The translations under genes were made by a program, and so were the position numbers. From positions 496,001 through 560,000 of the forward strand of contig NZ_QJKD01000001.1 in the NCBI RefSeq assembly GCF_003201875.1: a stretch of DNA of 64,000 nt, read 5' to 3'. The notes below the pieces were generated by a model. That model did no database searches. It saw only the letters and a program-made list of their open reading frames with translations, and was not told the DNA's origin. Below are positions 49,387 to 58,088 of the stretch, one piece after another; position 1 is the first letter of the stretch, and each line of letters opens with the position of its first letter. The stretch comes from Hungatella effluvii (GTDB taxonomy: Bacteria > Bacillota > Clostridia > Lachnospirales > Lachnospiraceae).

Positions 49387-51441
49387 TCACTGATTTTCAG
49401 CCAGCTGAATATCCAGCTCAGCCCACCGGTCAAAATATTCCGGATCTACATAGCTGCACAGCCTTGCAAACCGCTGTGGTTTATAATACTGCTTTATAAA
49501 TGACGAATACATTTTCCAGTGCCCGGCACAGTCTCTTAAAAGTCCGACTGCCGCCTCTTTCTCCTGGTACCGCTCCGGATCGATGCGCCAGACGCATAAA
49601 TGAACAGCAGCCTTCAATTTATCAGAATAATAGGTTCCCAGATATGCCAGCGCTCTCATATCCATGAGAAGACGATAAAGCCCGCATCCCATCTTACAAC
49701 CTTTTTCCAATAATGCAACTTCTTTTAGCACAAATTCCGAATACTGTTTCATAATCTGTGCAATTTGAAGAGGCGTGACCACATTTACAGTCTGCCCTTC
49801 CACCAGGAGGCACTCTGCAAACTCCTTAACAGAGATACATCCGCCTTTCGGCATGCTCCCACATGCCATAAATTCATTGATATCTGCAAATTCCAGTTTT
49901 CTTACCGGTGGATGCTCGAGGCTGCAGCACATTTCCGGATACCACTGAAAATCGTAGTCGTGCCAGTGAACCAGATGAAATGTGCTGATAATCCGTGATG
50001 CTTTTTTCCATACGGCACTCAGCCTCTTTCCCTCTGTTCCATACACGCGCTCCAATTCTCCGGCAAAGAATTCCTCTTCACAGTTTATATCATAGGAAAG
50101 CTGGCCCCACAGCCACATTTTGTACCACATCTTTCGTATATAGAGGGGATGCGTCTGATCTATCCGGTCCATATAATCGCGCCCCCAGGTAAATCCGTCC
50201 GCACCGAGACAAAATCCCGTTATCCTTGAAACCGGCATATTCCTTAAATACTCTCTTGCAAAATCCGTATCTCCCCAGCGGAACATATAGTAATCATCGT
50301 CACGGAGTGTAAACCAGAACCTTGTCTCCGTATCATGTTCCTTTATAAAATCCGGGAAAAACTGCGGTTTTACCGAGGAATGCATATGTGCCTGGGAGTA
50401 CTTAAAACTGATCTCAAACCTCCCCGGAAAATCACGAAACTTCTCTTCTATCTCATGGAATGCCGCATACTGCATCCGATGAATAAACCGGATCTTCCTG
50501 CCCGGATGGCATTTCAGACAGTCTTCCACCGCCCTTCCGTAGGTATCCCTGATAAATGCAATATCTGTGCCGTCTCCGGCCATATACTCGCCTGCTGTCA
50601 CGCCGATTCCTGCCAACAGGGGATACGTCTCCAGCATAGCGCGCACGGCATGGTACACGTAATCTTTTGTCACAGGATTATGCTGATCGGAAGTCAGCGC
50701 GTACGGACTCTCTTCCGTACCATAGACAAACAGATTCCAGGTAAACAGATACACTTCGATGCATCGGTCTGCGGCGCAGGCCATAACCCGTTTCCAGAAA
50801 TCCATCTTCTCATCCATGGACATCTTCTTTACCGGATACAGCCCTTTCTTCATGTCCTCTGTATACATCTTCCATCCGCTCATCTCCGGCTGAGGAATAA
50901 TTACGGACCGCATTACATCTTCCAGTGCGGTAAGCGGGTACTCCGGGATCCTCACCATAGAAGGAAAAGGAGACAGAGACCAGAGGGAAAGGACGTTGTA
51001 ATGGTACTCCGCCATAGCGTCTAAGTATTCCTGCCAGAATTCAAAATTCCACACATCGGGGATTGTTTCGAAGGCGGAGTCTGATGCATCAGAATAGCTG
51101 GGCGTTCTGGCATCCAGAGGGATGTTAAACTTGATCCCTCTCTTTCGTATGTACGGCGTCACACTCCTGTCTTTGACACACTCCGCCCGGCCATCCGCGT
51201 TAGCCAGTGCCCGGCCCAGATCCAGCAGACCGTACATCATGCCGGCCCGGTCTGAAGCCGCGATTCGAAAACCGCCATTTTCCCGCCTCAGCCGGTATCC
51301 CTCTTCGGGGCACCTCCTGTCTTCTTCCAGGGAAACAGACAGATCACCGCCGCTGTTTGAACCCTCCAGCCATTCTCTCACTTTTCCGGCGGCGAACTGC
51401 ACAGGCTGTTCTTCCGCCATACTGCCGTATACGTAAAACAT
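49387..51441 (-). CDS. large glycosidase-like protein with GH67/GH20-type N-terminal domain
   Basis: The 684-residue protein has no signal peptide. The first 100 residues (GYRLRRENGGFRIAASDRAGMMYGLLDLGRAL) match the accessory domain before GH20, GH67 and GH84 catalytic barrels. The barrel follows with RKRGIKFNIPLDARTP, HYNVLSLWSLSPFPS, IEVYLFTWNLFVYG and LLAGIGVTAGEYMAGDG. The family resembles alpha-glucuronidase-like proteins but no catalytic pair could be assigned. With a GH10 enzyme in the same operon, glucuronoxylan side chains are a possible target; this is inference. One base separates it from the RraA gene stop. Confidence 0.6.
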   Translation of the reverse strand: MFYVYGSMAEEQPVQFAAGKVREWLEGSNSGGDLSVSLEEDRRCPEEGYRLRRENGGFRIAASDRAGMMYGLLDLGRALANADGRAECVKDRSVTPYIRKRGIKFNIPLDARTPSYSDASDSAFETIPDVWNFEFWQEYLDAMAEYHYNVLSLWSLSPFPSMVRIPEYPLTALEDVMRSVIIPQPEMSGWKMYTEDMKKGLYPVKKMSMDEKMDFWKRVMACAADRCIEVYLFTWNLFVYGTEESPYALTSDQHNPVTKDYVYHAVRAMLETYPLLAGIGVTAGEYMAGDGTDIAFIRDTYGRAVEDCLKCHPGRKIRFIHRMQYAAFHEIEEKFRDFPGRFEISFKYSQAHMHSSVKPQFFPDFIKEHDTETRFWFTLRDDDYYMFRWGDTDFAREYLRNMPVSRITGFCLGADGFTWGRDYMDRIDQTHPLYIRKMWYKMWLWGQLSYDINCEEEFFAGELERVYGTEGKRLSAVWKKASRIISTFHLVHWHDYDFQWYPEMCCSLEHPPVRKLEFADINEFMACGSMPKGGCISVKEFAECLLVEGQTVNVVTPLQIAQIMKQYSEFVLKEVALLEKGCKMGCGLYRLLMDMRALAYLGTYYSDKLKAAVHLCVWRIDPERYQEKEAAVGLLRDCAGHWKMYSSFIKQYYKPQRFARLCSYVDPEYFDRWAELDIQLAENQ

Positions 51442-51442
51442 C

Positions 51443-52150
51443 TTACTCCTTTAACCGCTCCAGAGTGGAGTCCGGCTCATATCCCAGATTCTCGTAATGT
51501 CTGCTTCTGACCGCGATATCGTCTTCCAGCTGGGCGCGTGCATACTGTATCACTTCCTCCGCGTATTCAATGGGAATCACCAGAACACCGTCGTCATCTG
51601 CACAGATGATGTCTCCCGGTTTCACGGTAACACCGGCACATTCCACAGGTACGCCGATGGCGCCGCGCTCCACTCTGCCATAAGCATGAGTAAAGGTTCT
51701 TTTTGTGCAGAACACAGGCGCATTTTCCAGATTCGCTTCATACGAATCCCGGCATCCTCCATCAATCACGGCACCCTCAATTCCTTTTTCCATCATGGTC
51801 ATGGCAATCTCTGATCCCCACACACCACCACGCACACCGGCCATGTCGATGCAGATTACCATATCGCCGGCATTCTCTTCCGTCACGGTATCCACGAAAT
51901 TATAAATATTATCACAGCCCTCTGCCAGTACTTTTCTCCATTCTTCCACGCTCGTGCAGCGGGTCACCGCGCTCTGTCTCGGAAGAAGTTTTACCGTATG
52001 GGCATACCCCTTAAACTCGATTCCCGGCCGGATGGGCCGCATGGTTTCAGCCATTGTTCCCGTATCGACCAGCCCCAGCGCATCCATACCATCAGACAGA
52101 TCGGAACATCTGTATTTTCTTATTTCTGTAATCAATTCCTTTTTCGTCAT
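51443..52150 (-). CDS. RraA family protein, putative aldolase
   Basis: The 235-residue protein is of the RraA/4-hydroxy-4-methyl-2-oxoglutarate aldolase family (PF03737). EGAVIDGGCRDSYE and VFCTKRTFTHAYGRVERGAIGVPVECAGVTVKPGDIICADDDGVLVIP are conserved; GAVIDGGCRD holds the arginine and aspartate of the metal and pyruvate site. Outside gamma-proteobacteria these are mostly aldolases or decarboxylases of keto acids, not RNase regulators. With two hydroxyacid dehydrogenases near, cleavage of a keto-acid intermediate is plausible. Start follows AAGGAGAGG. Confidence 0.85.
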   Translation of the reverse strand: MTKKELITEIRKYRCSDLSDGMDALGLVDTGTMAETMRPIRPGIEFKGYAHTVKLLPRQSAVTRCTSVEEWRKVLAEGCDNIYNFVDTVTEENAGDMVICIDMAGVRGGVWGSEIAMTMMEKGIEGAVIDGGCRDSYEANLENAPVFCTKRTFTHAYGRVERGAIGVPVECAGVTVKPGDIICADDDGVLVIPIEYAEEVIQYARAQLEDDIAVRSRHYENLGYEPDSTLERLKE

Positions 52151-52165
52151 ATTGGTTTCCTCTCC

Positions 52166-53020
52166 TTATCCTTTTACAGAACCGGCCGTCAGGCCCTCGA
52201 TAAAATAACGGTTAAATATCAGATATACAATAATCATGGGAATTAACGCGATGGATGATCCGGCCAGCATTAAATTCCAGGATGATGCCGCTTCTCCCGA
52301 TCCCTTTAAGTTCATGATTCCCACGATCAGCGGCATACGGTCCGGATTCGACAGCGTAAACACCATGGGCATCAGATAATCATTCCAGGAATGGCGGAAC
52401 TCCAGAATCGCTATCGTAGCAATCAGAGGCTTCAGCAGCGGAAAAATGATTCTGCGGTATATGCCAAAGAAGGAACAGCCATCCACCTTGGCCGACTCGT
52501 CTATCTCTCTCGAGATGGACCGGATATAGGACCGGGTGATAAAAAGATTCGTCACATTTAACCCAAATACCCGGATTATAATGACGCCCCATAAAGACTT
52601 ATTGATGCCGAAAAACTTGGCGATCACGAAGGTCGGATAAAGAGTCAGGCTTCCCAGTGACACAAACATGGATGAAATAACCAGTCCAAATAAAAGATTC
52701 TTTCCGGGGAAATCTCCCCGCTCAAATACGTATCCGGCGATCGTGCTGGTCACAATCGTACCGATGACAATGGTCCCCGACATAAACACGGAATTCACGG
52801 TATATTTCTCGAAATCCGCCAGATTCCACGCCTGAATATAGTTATCCAGAACAAATTTCCTTGGAAATAAACGGTTGCCTTCGGTCAGCAGTTCCATATT
52901 TCCTTTAAACGAACCCAGAATCGTATAGAGAACAGGAAAAATAGAAATGATCAGGATTACCGTAAGGACCAGATAAACCAGTGCGGATGATATTAATTTT
53001 TTTCGTTTGCCTTCGCTCAT
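52166..53020 (-). CDS. carbohydrate ABC transporter permease (MalG type)
   Basis: This 284-residue membrane protein has about six helices and the EAA-like cytoplasmic loop DESAKVDGCSFFGIYRRIIFPLLKP that contacts the ATPase. FPVLYTILGSFKG and the C-terminal FNRYFIEGLTAGSVKG are typical of MalG-type permeases. It forms the channel with the MalF-type partner. No ATPase is in the operon, so a shared MsmX-type ATPase is likely. Start follows GGAAAGGGG; RraA follows 15 bp later. Confidence 0.93.
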   Translation of the reverse strand: MSEGKRKKLISSALVYLVLTVILIISIFPVLYTILGSFKGNMELLTEGNRLFPRKFVLDNYIQAWNLADFEKYTVNSVFMSGTIVIGTIVTSTIAGYVFERGDFPGKNLLFGLVISSMFVSLGSLTLYPTFVIAKFFGINKSLWGVIIIRVFGLNVTNLFITRSYIRSISREIDESAKVDGCSFFGIYRRIIFPLLKPLIATIAILEFRHSWNDYLMPMVFTLSNPDRMPLIVGIMNLKGSGEAASSWNLMLAGSSIALIPMIIVYLIFNRYFIEGLTAGSVKG

Positions 53021-53042
53021 ATGTACACCCCTTTCCAGTCCC

Positions 53043-53975
53043 CTAATCAATGCTGTGTCCGATTTTATTGCTGCACTTCATGTATACGGCGGAAATACCT
53101 GCCAGAATCACACCCGTTACGAGTGCCATCGCGGAAGCGTACCCCACCTCTACGGTTCTTCCGTCATATCCAAAGAAATACTTGAAAACATATGTCATAA
53201 CCACCTCGGTCTTGCCTGCCGGCTGGCCGTTGGTGGAAGCGAGTATCAGCTCGCTCATCTTTAAGCTTCCCACAATCGCCATTAAGAGTACCGCCTGGAA
53301 GGTCGGCCCTATCATCGGAAGCGTGATGTAGAAAAACTTCTTAAACGGAGTAATTCCGTCAATATCCGCACATTCATACAGTTCTACCGGAACACTCTGG
53401 AGTGCCATGAGGAAGAAAATCATGTTGATTCCGAAATTATTCCAAACAGAAGCCATTCCCAGCACCAGCATGGCGGTGCCCTTATGGCTGAACCAGCTGA
53501 TCGGCTTTTGAATCCATCCAATACTCTGAAGCATGCCGTTGATGATTCCGTTAAACGAGGCAAACATCAGCGAAAAGATGAGGCCGGTTATGGCTGTGCT
53601 GATGATCGCCGGAAGGAATAAGGCAACCCTGAACAGACCTGTAGCCTTCAGCCCCTTGTTTAACAGTACTGCCAGCAGAAGAGCCAGCGGGATTTCCACA
53701 GCCAACTTCCCTAACGACAGGATAAAGACATTCACGATGGACTGCCAGAATGCAGGATCTCTTGTAAATACCCTGACAAAATTATCGAGACCGATCCAGG
53801 TTTCCCGAAAACCGTTTGACTGATAGAAAGAGTAGCGCAGTATGTATACAATCGGTACATAAGTAAATATTACAAATCCCAGCATCATCGGCGCCAGCAT
53901 GGCGATTGCCTGAATGGAATCCCCTTTCAGCCTGCGTCTCTTTCCGGGGAGCCTTCTGTTTCTCTCTTTTCCCAT
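53043..53975 (-). CDS. sugar ABC transporter permease (MalF type)
   Basis: The protein of 310 residues has about six membrane helices. A basic head (KERNRRLPGKRRRLKG) is cytoplasmic, IFTYVPIVYILRYSFYQSNG is the first helix and loop, and the EAA-like loop is VELYECADIDGITPFKKFFYITLPMIGP. It pairs with the MalG-type partner encoded 22 bp downstream. Start MGKERNRR follows CAGGGGTGG; a GTG three codons earlier is less well placed. Confidence 0.93.
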   Translation of the reverse strand: MGKERNRRLPGKRRRLKGDSIQAIAMLAPMMLGFVIFTYVPIVYILRYSFYQSNGFRETWIGLDNFVRVFTRDPAFWQSIVNVFILSLGKLAVEIPLALLLAVLLNKGLKATGLFRVALFLPAIISTAITGLIFSLMFASFNGIINGMLQSIGWIQKPISWFSHKGTAMLVLGMASVWNNFGINMIFFLMALQSVPVELYECADIDGITPFKKFFYITLPMIGPTFQAVLLMAIVGSLKMSELILASTNGQPAGKTEVVMTYVFKYFFGYDGRTVEVGYASAMALVTGVILAGISAVYMKCSNKIGHSID

Positions 53976-53991
53976 TTTATCCACCCCTGTC

Positions 53992-55341
53992 TTATACCGG
54001 CAGCAGTCTGTTCTGCTGTTTTAACATGGTCTGCAGTTCCTTCACAGAGATCTCCGCCGGAGTCACCTGGTCTCTGACTGCAAGCGCCGCCGCCATACCT
54101 GCCGCTTCTCCCGTCATCATGCAGAGCGAAATCGCACGCACGCCGCTCTCAGCCACGTGATCCGCACTGATACACCGCCCCGCAGTCAACAGATTAGTGA
54201 CGGATACAGGAAGCAGACTGCCATACGGAATCTCAAACGTTCTCTTGTCCACAACCGGTTCATAGATATGGCCTTTGTAGCCTTTTCCTTCCACCCTGCC
54301 GTCTCCATCCATATAGGCATCCGGTGCAAGCATGTCATAAAATCGTGGAAATACTGCTATTACGTCATCGAAATGGCGCTGACTCTCCATATCCTCAATT
54401 GTCAGATAATACTTACCCAGAATTCTTCTGCTGTCACGGAAGCCAATTTCCGGCGATATGGAGGCGACTTCGATTCCTTTCAGCTCTTCAAAATGCTCTT
54501 TTAAATAGCGGTAGATATCCATGACATACTGTCTGCATTCCAGTTCTCCCTTTGTCAAATCCCCGGGATCCGTAGGATCCAGGCCATAACAGCAGGAATA
54601 ATTCACATAAGAGATCACCCCTCCTCCAGTCAGCCTTCCAAACGGCAGATCCTGGCGTTTACAGGGGAGCCCCGTCCTGCCGGCCCGGTAATCCTCCTTA
54701 AATATCCGCCCGATTTCAGAGAGCCGGTCTCCATTCTGCAGCAATGCATTCGTATCGGCGCCTGAAAGCCGCAGGGAAACGGTTCCCGGCTGGCAGAGTC
54801 CATCTTCCTTTCGTCCCTGCTCATATGGAATTCCTGCCGCAAAGGCCACATCACCGTCGCCGGTGGTATCAATGTAGATATCAGCAGTTACTGCCATCGG
54901 ACCTTTCTTTGTCTGAATCAGAATGGCAGCAATCCGGTCCTTCTCCATGATCACTTCATTTACAAAGGAATGAAACAGGATTTCCACACCCGCTTCCTGC
55001 ACAAACTCATCCAGGAACACCTTCAGATACTCGCTGCTGAAACACGTCTTATTGCGTTCCCGCAGATTATCATTCCCATATTTCTCATAACATTTTTTTT
55101 CGATTTCGGCATAAATCCCCTCTGATTCGAAACCCGTCCCCTTAAGGAAGTAGTTGCAGTTCTCCACATAACACGCCGTAATATTACCGCCAAGGTACGC
55201 CCGTTTTTCGAGCAGAAGCACCTTTTTCCCCTGACGTGCAGCTGACACGGCCGCTCCTACCCCCGCAGGACCGCCTCCTGCCACGACGATATCCACATGC
55301 TTCCAGACCTCCAGGGCCTGTTCTTTCCTGATTACCTTCAT
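53992..55341 (-). CDS. FAD-dependent oxidoreductase (FAD_oxidored family)
   Basis: The 449-residue cytoplasmic protein starts with a FAD loop VDIVVAGGGPAGVGAAVSAARQGKKVLLLEKRAYLGGN. ADIYIDTTGDGDVAFAAGIPYEQGRK and the C-terminal LLTAGRCISADHVAESGVRAISLCMMTGEAAGMAAAL are typical of PF12831. It would oxidise or reduce a substrate brought in by the ABC importer. Placement between the binding protein and the permease genes is unusual and suggests it acts early in the pathway. The substrate is unknown. A GGCGGGGG site precedes the ATG. Confidence 0.87.
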   Translation of the reverse strand: MKVIRKEQALEVWKHVDIVVAGGGPAGVGAAVSAARQGKKVLLLEKRAYLGGNITACYVENCNYFLKGTGFESEGIYAEIEKKCYEKYGNDNLRERNKTCFSSEYLKVFLDEFVQEAGVEILFHSFVNEVIMEKDRIAAILIQTKKGPMAVTADIYIDTTGDGDVAFAAGIPYEQGRKEDGLCQPGTVSLRLSGADTNALLQNGDRLSEIGRIFKEDYRAGRTGLPCKRQDLPFGRLTGGGVISYVNYSCCYGLDPTDPGDLTKGELECRQYVMDIYRYLKEHFEELKGIEVASISPEIGFRDSRRILGKYYLTIEDMESQRHFDDVIAVFPRFYDMLAPDAYMDGDGRVEGKGYKGHIYEPVVDKRTFEIPYGSLLPVSVTNLLTAGRCISADHVAESGVRAISLCMMTGEAAGMAAALAVRDQVTPAEISVKELQTMLKQQNRLLPV

Positions 55342-55371
55342 TTTTTAATCCCCCGCCTCCTGCATTTATAA

Positions 55372-55414
55372 GAGCCGCATCCTTAAATTTTCTGCAGTTT
55401 TAAGAATACGGCTC
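55372..55414 (-). terminator. intercistronic hairpin after the binding-protein gene
   Basis: On the minus strand AGCCGTATTCTTAAA pairs with TTTAAGGATGCGGCT with a few mismatches. It lies between the solute-binding protein gene and the FAD oxidoreductase gene and could stabilise the upstream mRNA or lower downstream expression. Confidence 0.6.
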
Positions 55415-55436
55415 CTGTTCTCACTATCCTGGTATA

Positions 55437-56873
55437 CTATTTACTTTTCTCCGGTGTTACCCCGTCCTTCAGTGAGTAAAGCGCCACTATTGCCTGATCG
55501 GCCTTCTGCAGGGCGTCATTGTAACGCTGATCGATATCTGCCATAATCGAATCCACATCATCGATATCCGCGTTGGCCCAGATATTGGCAATGGCCTCTC
55601 TGTAGGTAGTGCCCTCCACTGTAATTAAGGTATCCGGAACCGGCGGCATAGCAAATATCTCATCAAAATCAGCAAATGCCTCCCAGCCCTTTAACTCCGG
55701 CTTATTTGCCGCCATCTCGACCGCCTGTGATCTGACCGGAATATATAAGCCGTTTTCATACATCTCGGCTGCGTTCTTGTCTGAATAGAAGAATTCCAGC
55801 ACCTTCAGCACCTTCTCCGGATGCTCTTTGGCCTTTGTACCCACACATAAAAGGTTTGTTGGATTTCCGAAACGCTTATAGGTTACCTGATCCTCGCTGA
55901 ACTTCGGAATATCAATGACTTCCCAGTCACATACAGCCGGGAACTGAGTCGTATAAACTGCACAGTCGAAGCTGGCCGCACCGATCATACCGATATTGCC
56001 CGCTGCAAACTGAGCTCTGATGCCATCGCCATCCAACGTCTCAAATCCAGGGAACACGCTTCCATCCGCTACCATCTGATCAATCGCCTTAATCATCGGA
56101 TTAAATGCGGAATAATCGAATTTTTTCGCATTCCAGTCATACCCATAGTGACCTGCGTTCTGTCCTGCCGGCATGGTATAGAAGGAACTGATCGTCCATA
56201 GCGTGCTGGAAAGTCCCAGGCCGTACGCCTTTCCTTCCGAAGCCTCTGTGATCTTCGCTGCCACCTCCCTTACTTCATCCCAGGTCGTCGGATAGTCTGC
56301 TTCCGTGAGACCAGCCTTTGCAAATAAGTCCTTGTTAATTACAAATCCATATGTAGTCAGGTTATAAGGCAGTGTGTACGTCTTGCCGTTAAATACATGG
56401 GACTGGTTCGCCACCAGATCCTTATACTGTTCCAGAAGTGCCACGCTTCCCGGAAGTTCCTCGATCGGAACCAGGAAGCCATTGTCCACAAAATCCTGCA
56501 TCCACTTTGAATCCGAACGGAATAAGTCGGGAGCTTCTCCCGCCTGGGCTGCAATCTTAATCGTATCGGAGTACTTGTCCCCGTAAACCTTGTAATCGAT
56601 CTGAATTCCCAGTTCTTTTCCTTCTCCGTTGTTAAAATCCGCAATCTGTTTTTCTCTCACTTCCTGCTCATGGGCATTATCAGACCATACGGTGATGGTT
56701 TCCATCTCCACTGATTCTTTCTTTTCCTCAGTCTGAGCCGTTTCCGTATTCTCTGCCTTCCCCGCCTCGGTGCTGTTATTCTGCACCTCTGTTTTTCCGG
56801 AGCTTCCACATCCGGCAAGTATCCCCGTTACCAATACCGTTCCTGCTAAAAGAGCTAAAATCTTCTTTTTCAT
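55437..56873 (-). CDS. extracellular sugar-binding lipoprotein of an ABC importer
   Basis: The 478-residue protein has a lipoprotein signal with ILAGC (Cys22) and an acidic low-complexity linker (TEAGKAENTETAQTEEKKES). A family 1 solute-binding domain follows, with ITVWSDNAHEQEVREKQIADF at its start and GKTYTLPYNLTTYGFVINKDLF. It is held outside the membrane and brings an oligosaccharide to the permeases. Length is normal. It is the first gene of island B; an AAGGAGGAG site precedes the ATG. Confidence 0.93.
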   Translation of the reverse strand: MKKKILALLAGTVLVTGILAGCGSSGKTEVQNNSTEAGKAENTETAQTEEKKESVEMETITVWSDNAHEQEVREKQIADFNNGEGKELGIQIDYKVYGDKYSDTIKIAAQAGEAPDLFRSDSKWMQDFVDNGFLVPIEELPGSVALLEQYKDLVANQSHVFNGKTYTLPYNLTTYGFVINKDLFAKAGLTEADYPTTWDEVREVAAKITEASEGKAYGLGLSSTLWTISSFYTMPAGQNAGHYGYDWNAKKFDYSAFNPMIKAIDQMVADGSVFPGFETLDGDGIRAQFAAGNIGMIGAASFDCAVYTTQFPAVCDWEVIDIPKFSEDQVTYKRFGNPTNLLCVGTKAKEHPEKVLKVLEFFYSDKNAAEMYENGLYIPVRSQAVEMAANKPELKGWEAFADFDEIFAMPPVPDTLITVEGTTYREAIANIWANADIDDVDSIMADIDQRYNDALQKADQAIVALYSLKDGVTPEKSK

Positions 56874-57231
56874 GTTCTCCTCCTTCGTGTACCAATCCAT
56901 ATTTTCCTCTTGCTTCCCCAGTGCAGCGTAATTTCTATACCCTCCTTCCGGCTGTTTGTTTTTACAGTTGAACTCTACTTTTGTTAATCAAAATTATATA
57001 TTATTTTACAAAATAAGTCAAGATATTTTTATATTTTTATGTTATTTTTCAAAATCAAATTTCATTTATTAAAATTATTTTTCCAAAATCCATTGACAAT
57101 GATATAGGGCAGCCGATATGATATACTCATAGCCCAATAAAGTATGGAATACTATGAACACGAAGTAAGGTCTTCCACGAATTTCGTATTTATGGTATAC
57201 TAATCTTCAAGAACAGAAATGGAGGCGGATC
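56874..57231. promoter_or_regulatory. divergent control region of island B
   Basis: This AT-rich gap separates the binding-protein gene from the IclR gene. For the IclR gene two promoters are visible: TTGACA (57093-57098) with TATGAT (57117-57122), spacer 18, and TTCCAC (57173-57178) with TATACT (57196-57201), spacer 17. The palindrome ACGAA-T-TTCGT (57177-57187) overlaps the -35 edge and spacer of the second and could be an IclR operator. The importer promoter lies in the very AT-rich half and could not be fixed. Confidence 0.6.
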
Positions 57232-58023
57232 ATGGAAGAGACAGAACATTCAAACCGCTTTGCAAAGGACAATCAATCGACTGACAAGGTATTAGCCATT
57301 ATAGAACTGCTTTCCTGCAGCAAAGAGCCCATGAGACTTATTGATATCTCAAACCAGTTAAATTACAACACCAGCACGACTCTGCGTTTCTTAAATTCAT
57401 TGGAACGCAACGGCTATGTCTACAAGGACCGTGAAACATTAAAGTATCAGATGACTTACAAGTTATGCGGCCTTGCCAGCCATATCAGCAACCGGACCGG
57501 CATTGTGGAAATCGCATCCGGTCCGATGAAACAGCTGTCTACCAATCTTGGTGAATGTGTCTGCCTGGCGGTAGAACAGGACTATACTGTAGTCTACGTT
57601 CACGTCGCAGACGGTCCCGGCCAGATGCTGCGGACCACCCAGCGGATTGGCAGTCAGGCTCCCATGCACTGCACCGGTGTCGGCAAGGTAATCCTCTCAG
57701 AATTCCCGGAATCTAAGATCGATGAGATGATCCGGCTGAAAGGTCTTACCCGTTACACCAGCAATACCCTGGTTACCAAGGAGATGCTCCTTAACGAGTT
57801 GCAGCTAATCCGGAAAAGAGGGTACGGCTATGACAATGAAGAGTGTGAACTCGGCGCCCGCTGCATTGCCTTCCCACTGCGTGACTACAACGGTCAGATT
57901 ATAGCAGCATTAAGTGTTACAGGTCCGCTTGGCCGTATGACAGATGATTTTATTAATTCTAATTTCCGGACAATCCTGGAGGCTGTCCAGGATATTTCCT
58001 ACCAGCTCGGATATCACAGCTAA
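57232..58023 (+). CDS. IclR family transcriptional regulator
   Basis: The 263-residue protein has a winged helix (EPMRLIDISNQLNYNTSTTLRFLNSLERNGYV) and an IclR effector domain with MHCTGVGKVILSEFPES and RGYGYDNEECELGARCIAFPLRD. IclR regulators bind small acids or sugars. It is divergent from the importer gene and should control island B. It converges with recN, with a strong bidirectional terminator between. A GGAGGCGG site precedes the ATG. Confidence 0.92.
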   Translation: MEETEHSNRFAKDNQSTDKVLAIIELLSCSKEPMRLIDISNQLNYNTSTTLRFLNSLERNGYVYKDRETLKYQMTYKLCGLASHISNRTGIVEIASGPMKQLSTNLGECVCLAVEQDYTVVYVHVADGPGQMLRTTQRIGSQAPMHCTGVGKVILSEFPESKIDEMIRLKGLTRYTSNTLVTKEMLLNELQLIRKRGYGYDNEECELGARCIAFPLRDYNGQIIAALSVTGPLGRMTDDFINSNFRTILEAVQDISYQLGYHS

Positions 58024-58026
58024 GAT

Positions 58027-58068
58027 ACAAAAAGAATCACCGGACAAAAATCCGGTGATTCTTTTTGT
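58027..58068. terminator. bidirectional terminator between the iclR-type gene and recN
   Basis: An 18-bp perfect stem ACAAAAAGAATCACCGGA pairs with TCCGGTGATTCTTTTTGT around a 6-nt loop; T-runs occur on both strands. Confidence 0.9.
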
Positions 58069-58088
58069 AAAAAATACAGTTGCCTTCT

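Noticed and set aside
50335..51024. 229-codon open frame antisense to the large glycosidase-like gene
   Set aside because: No family, no ribosome site, fully within a real gene on the other strand.
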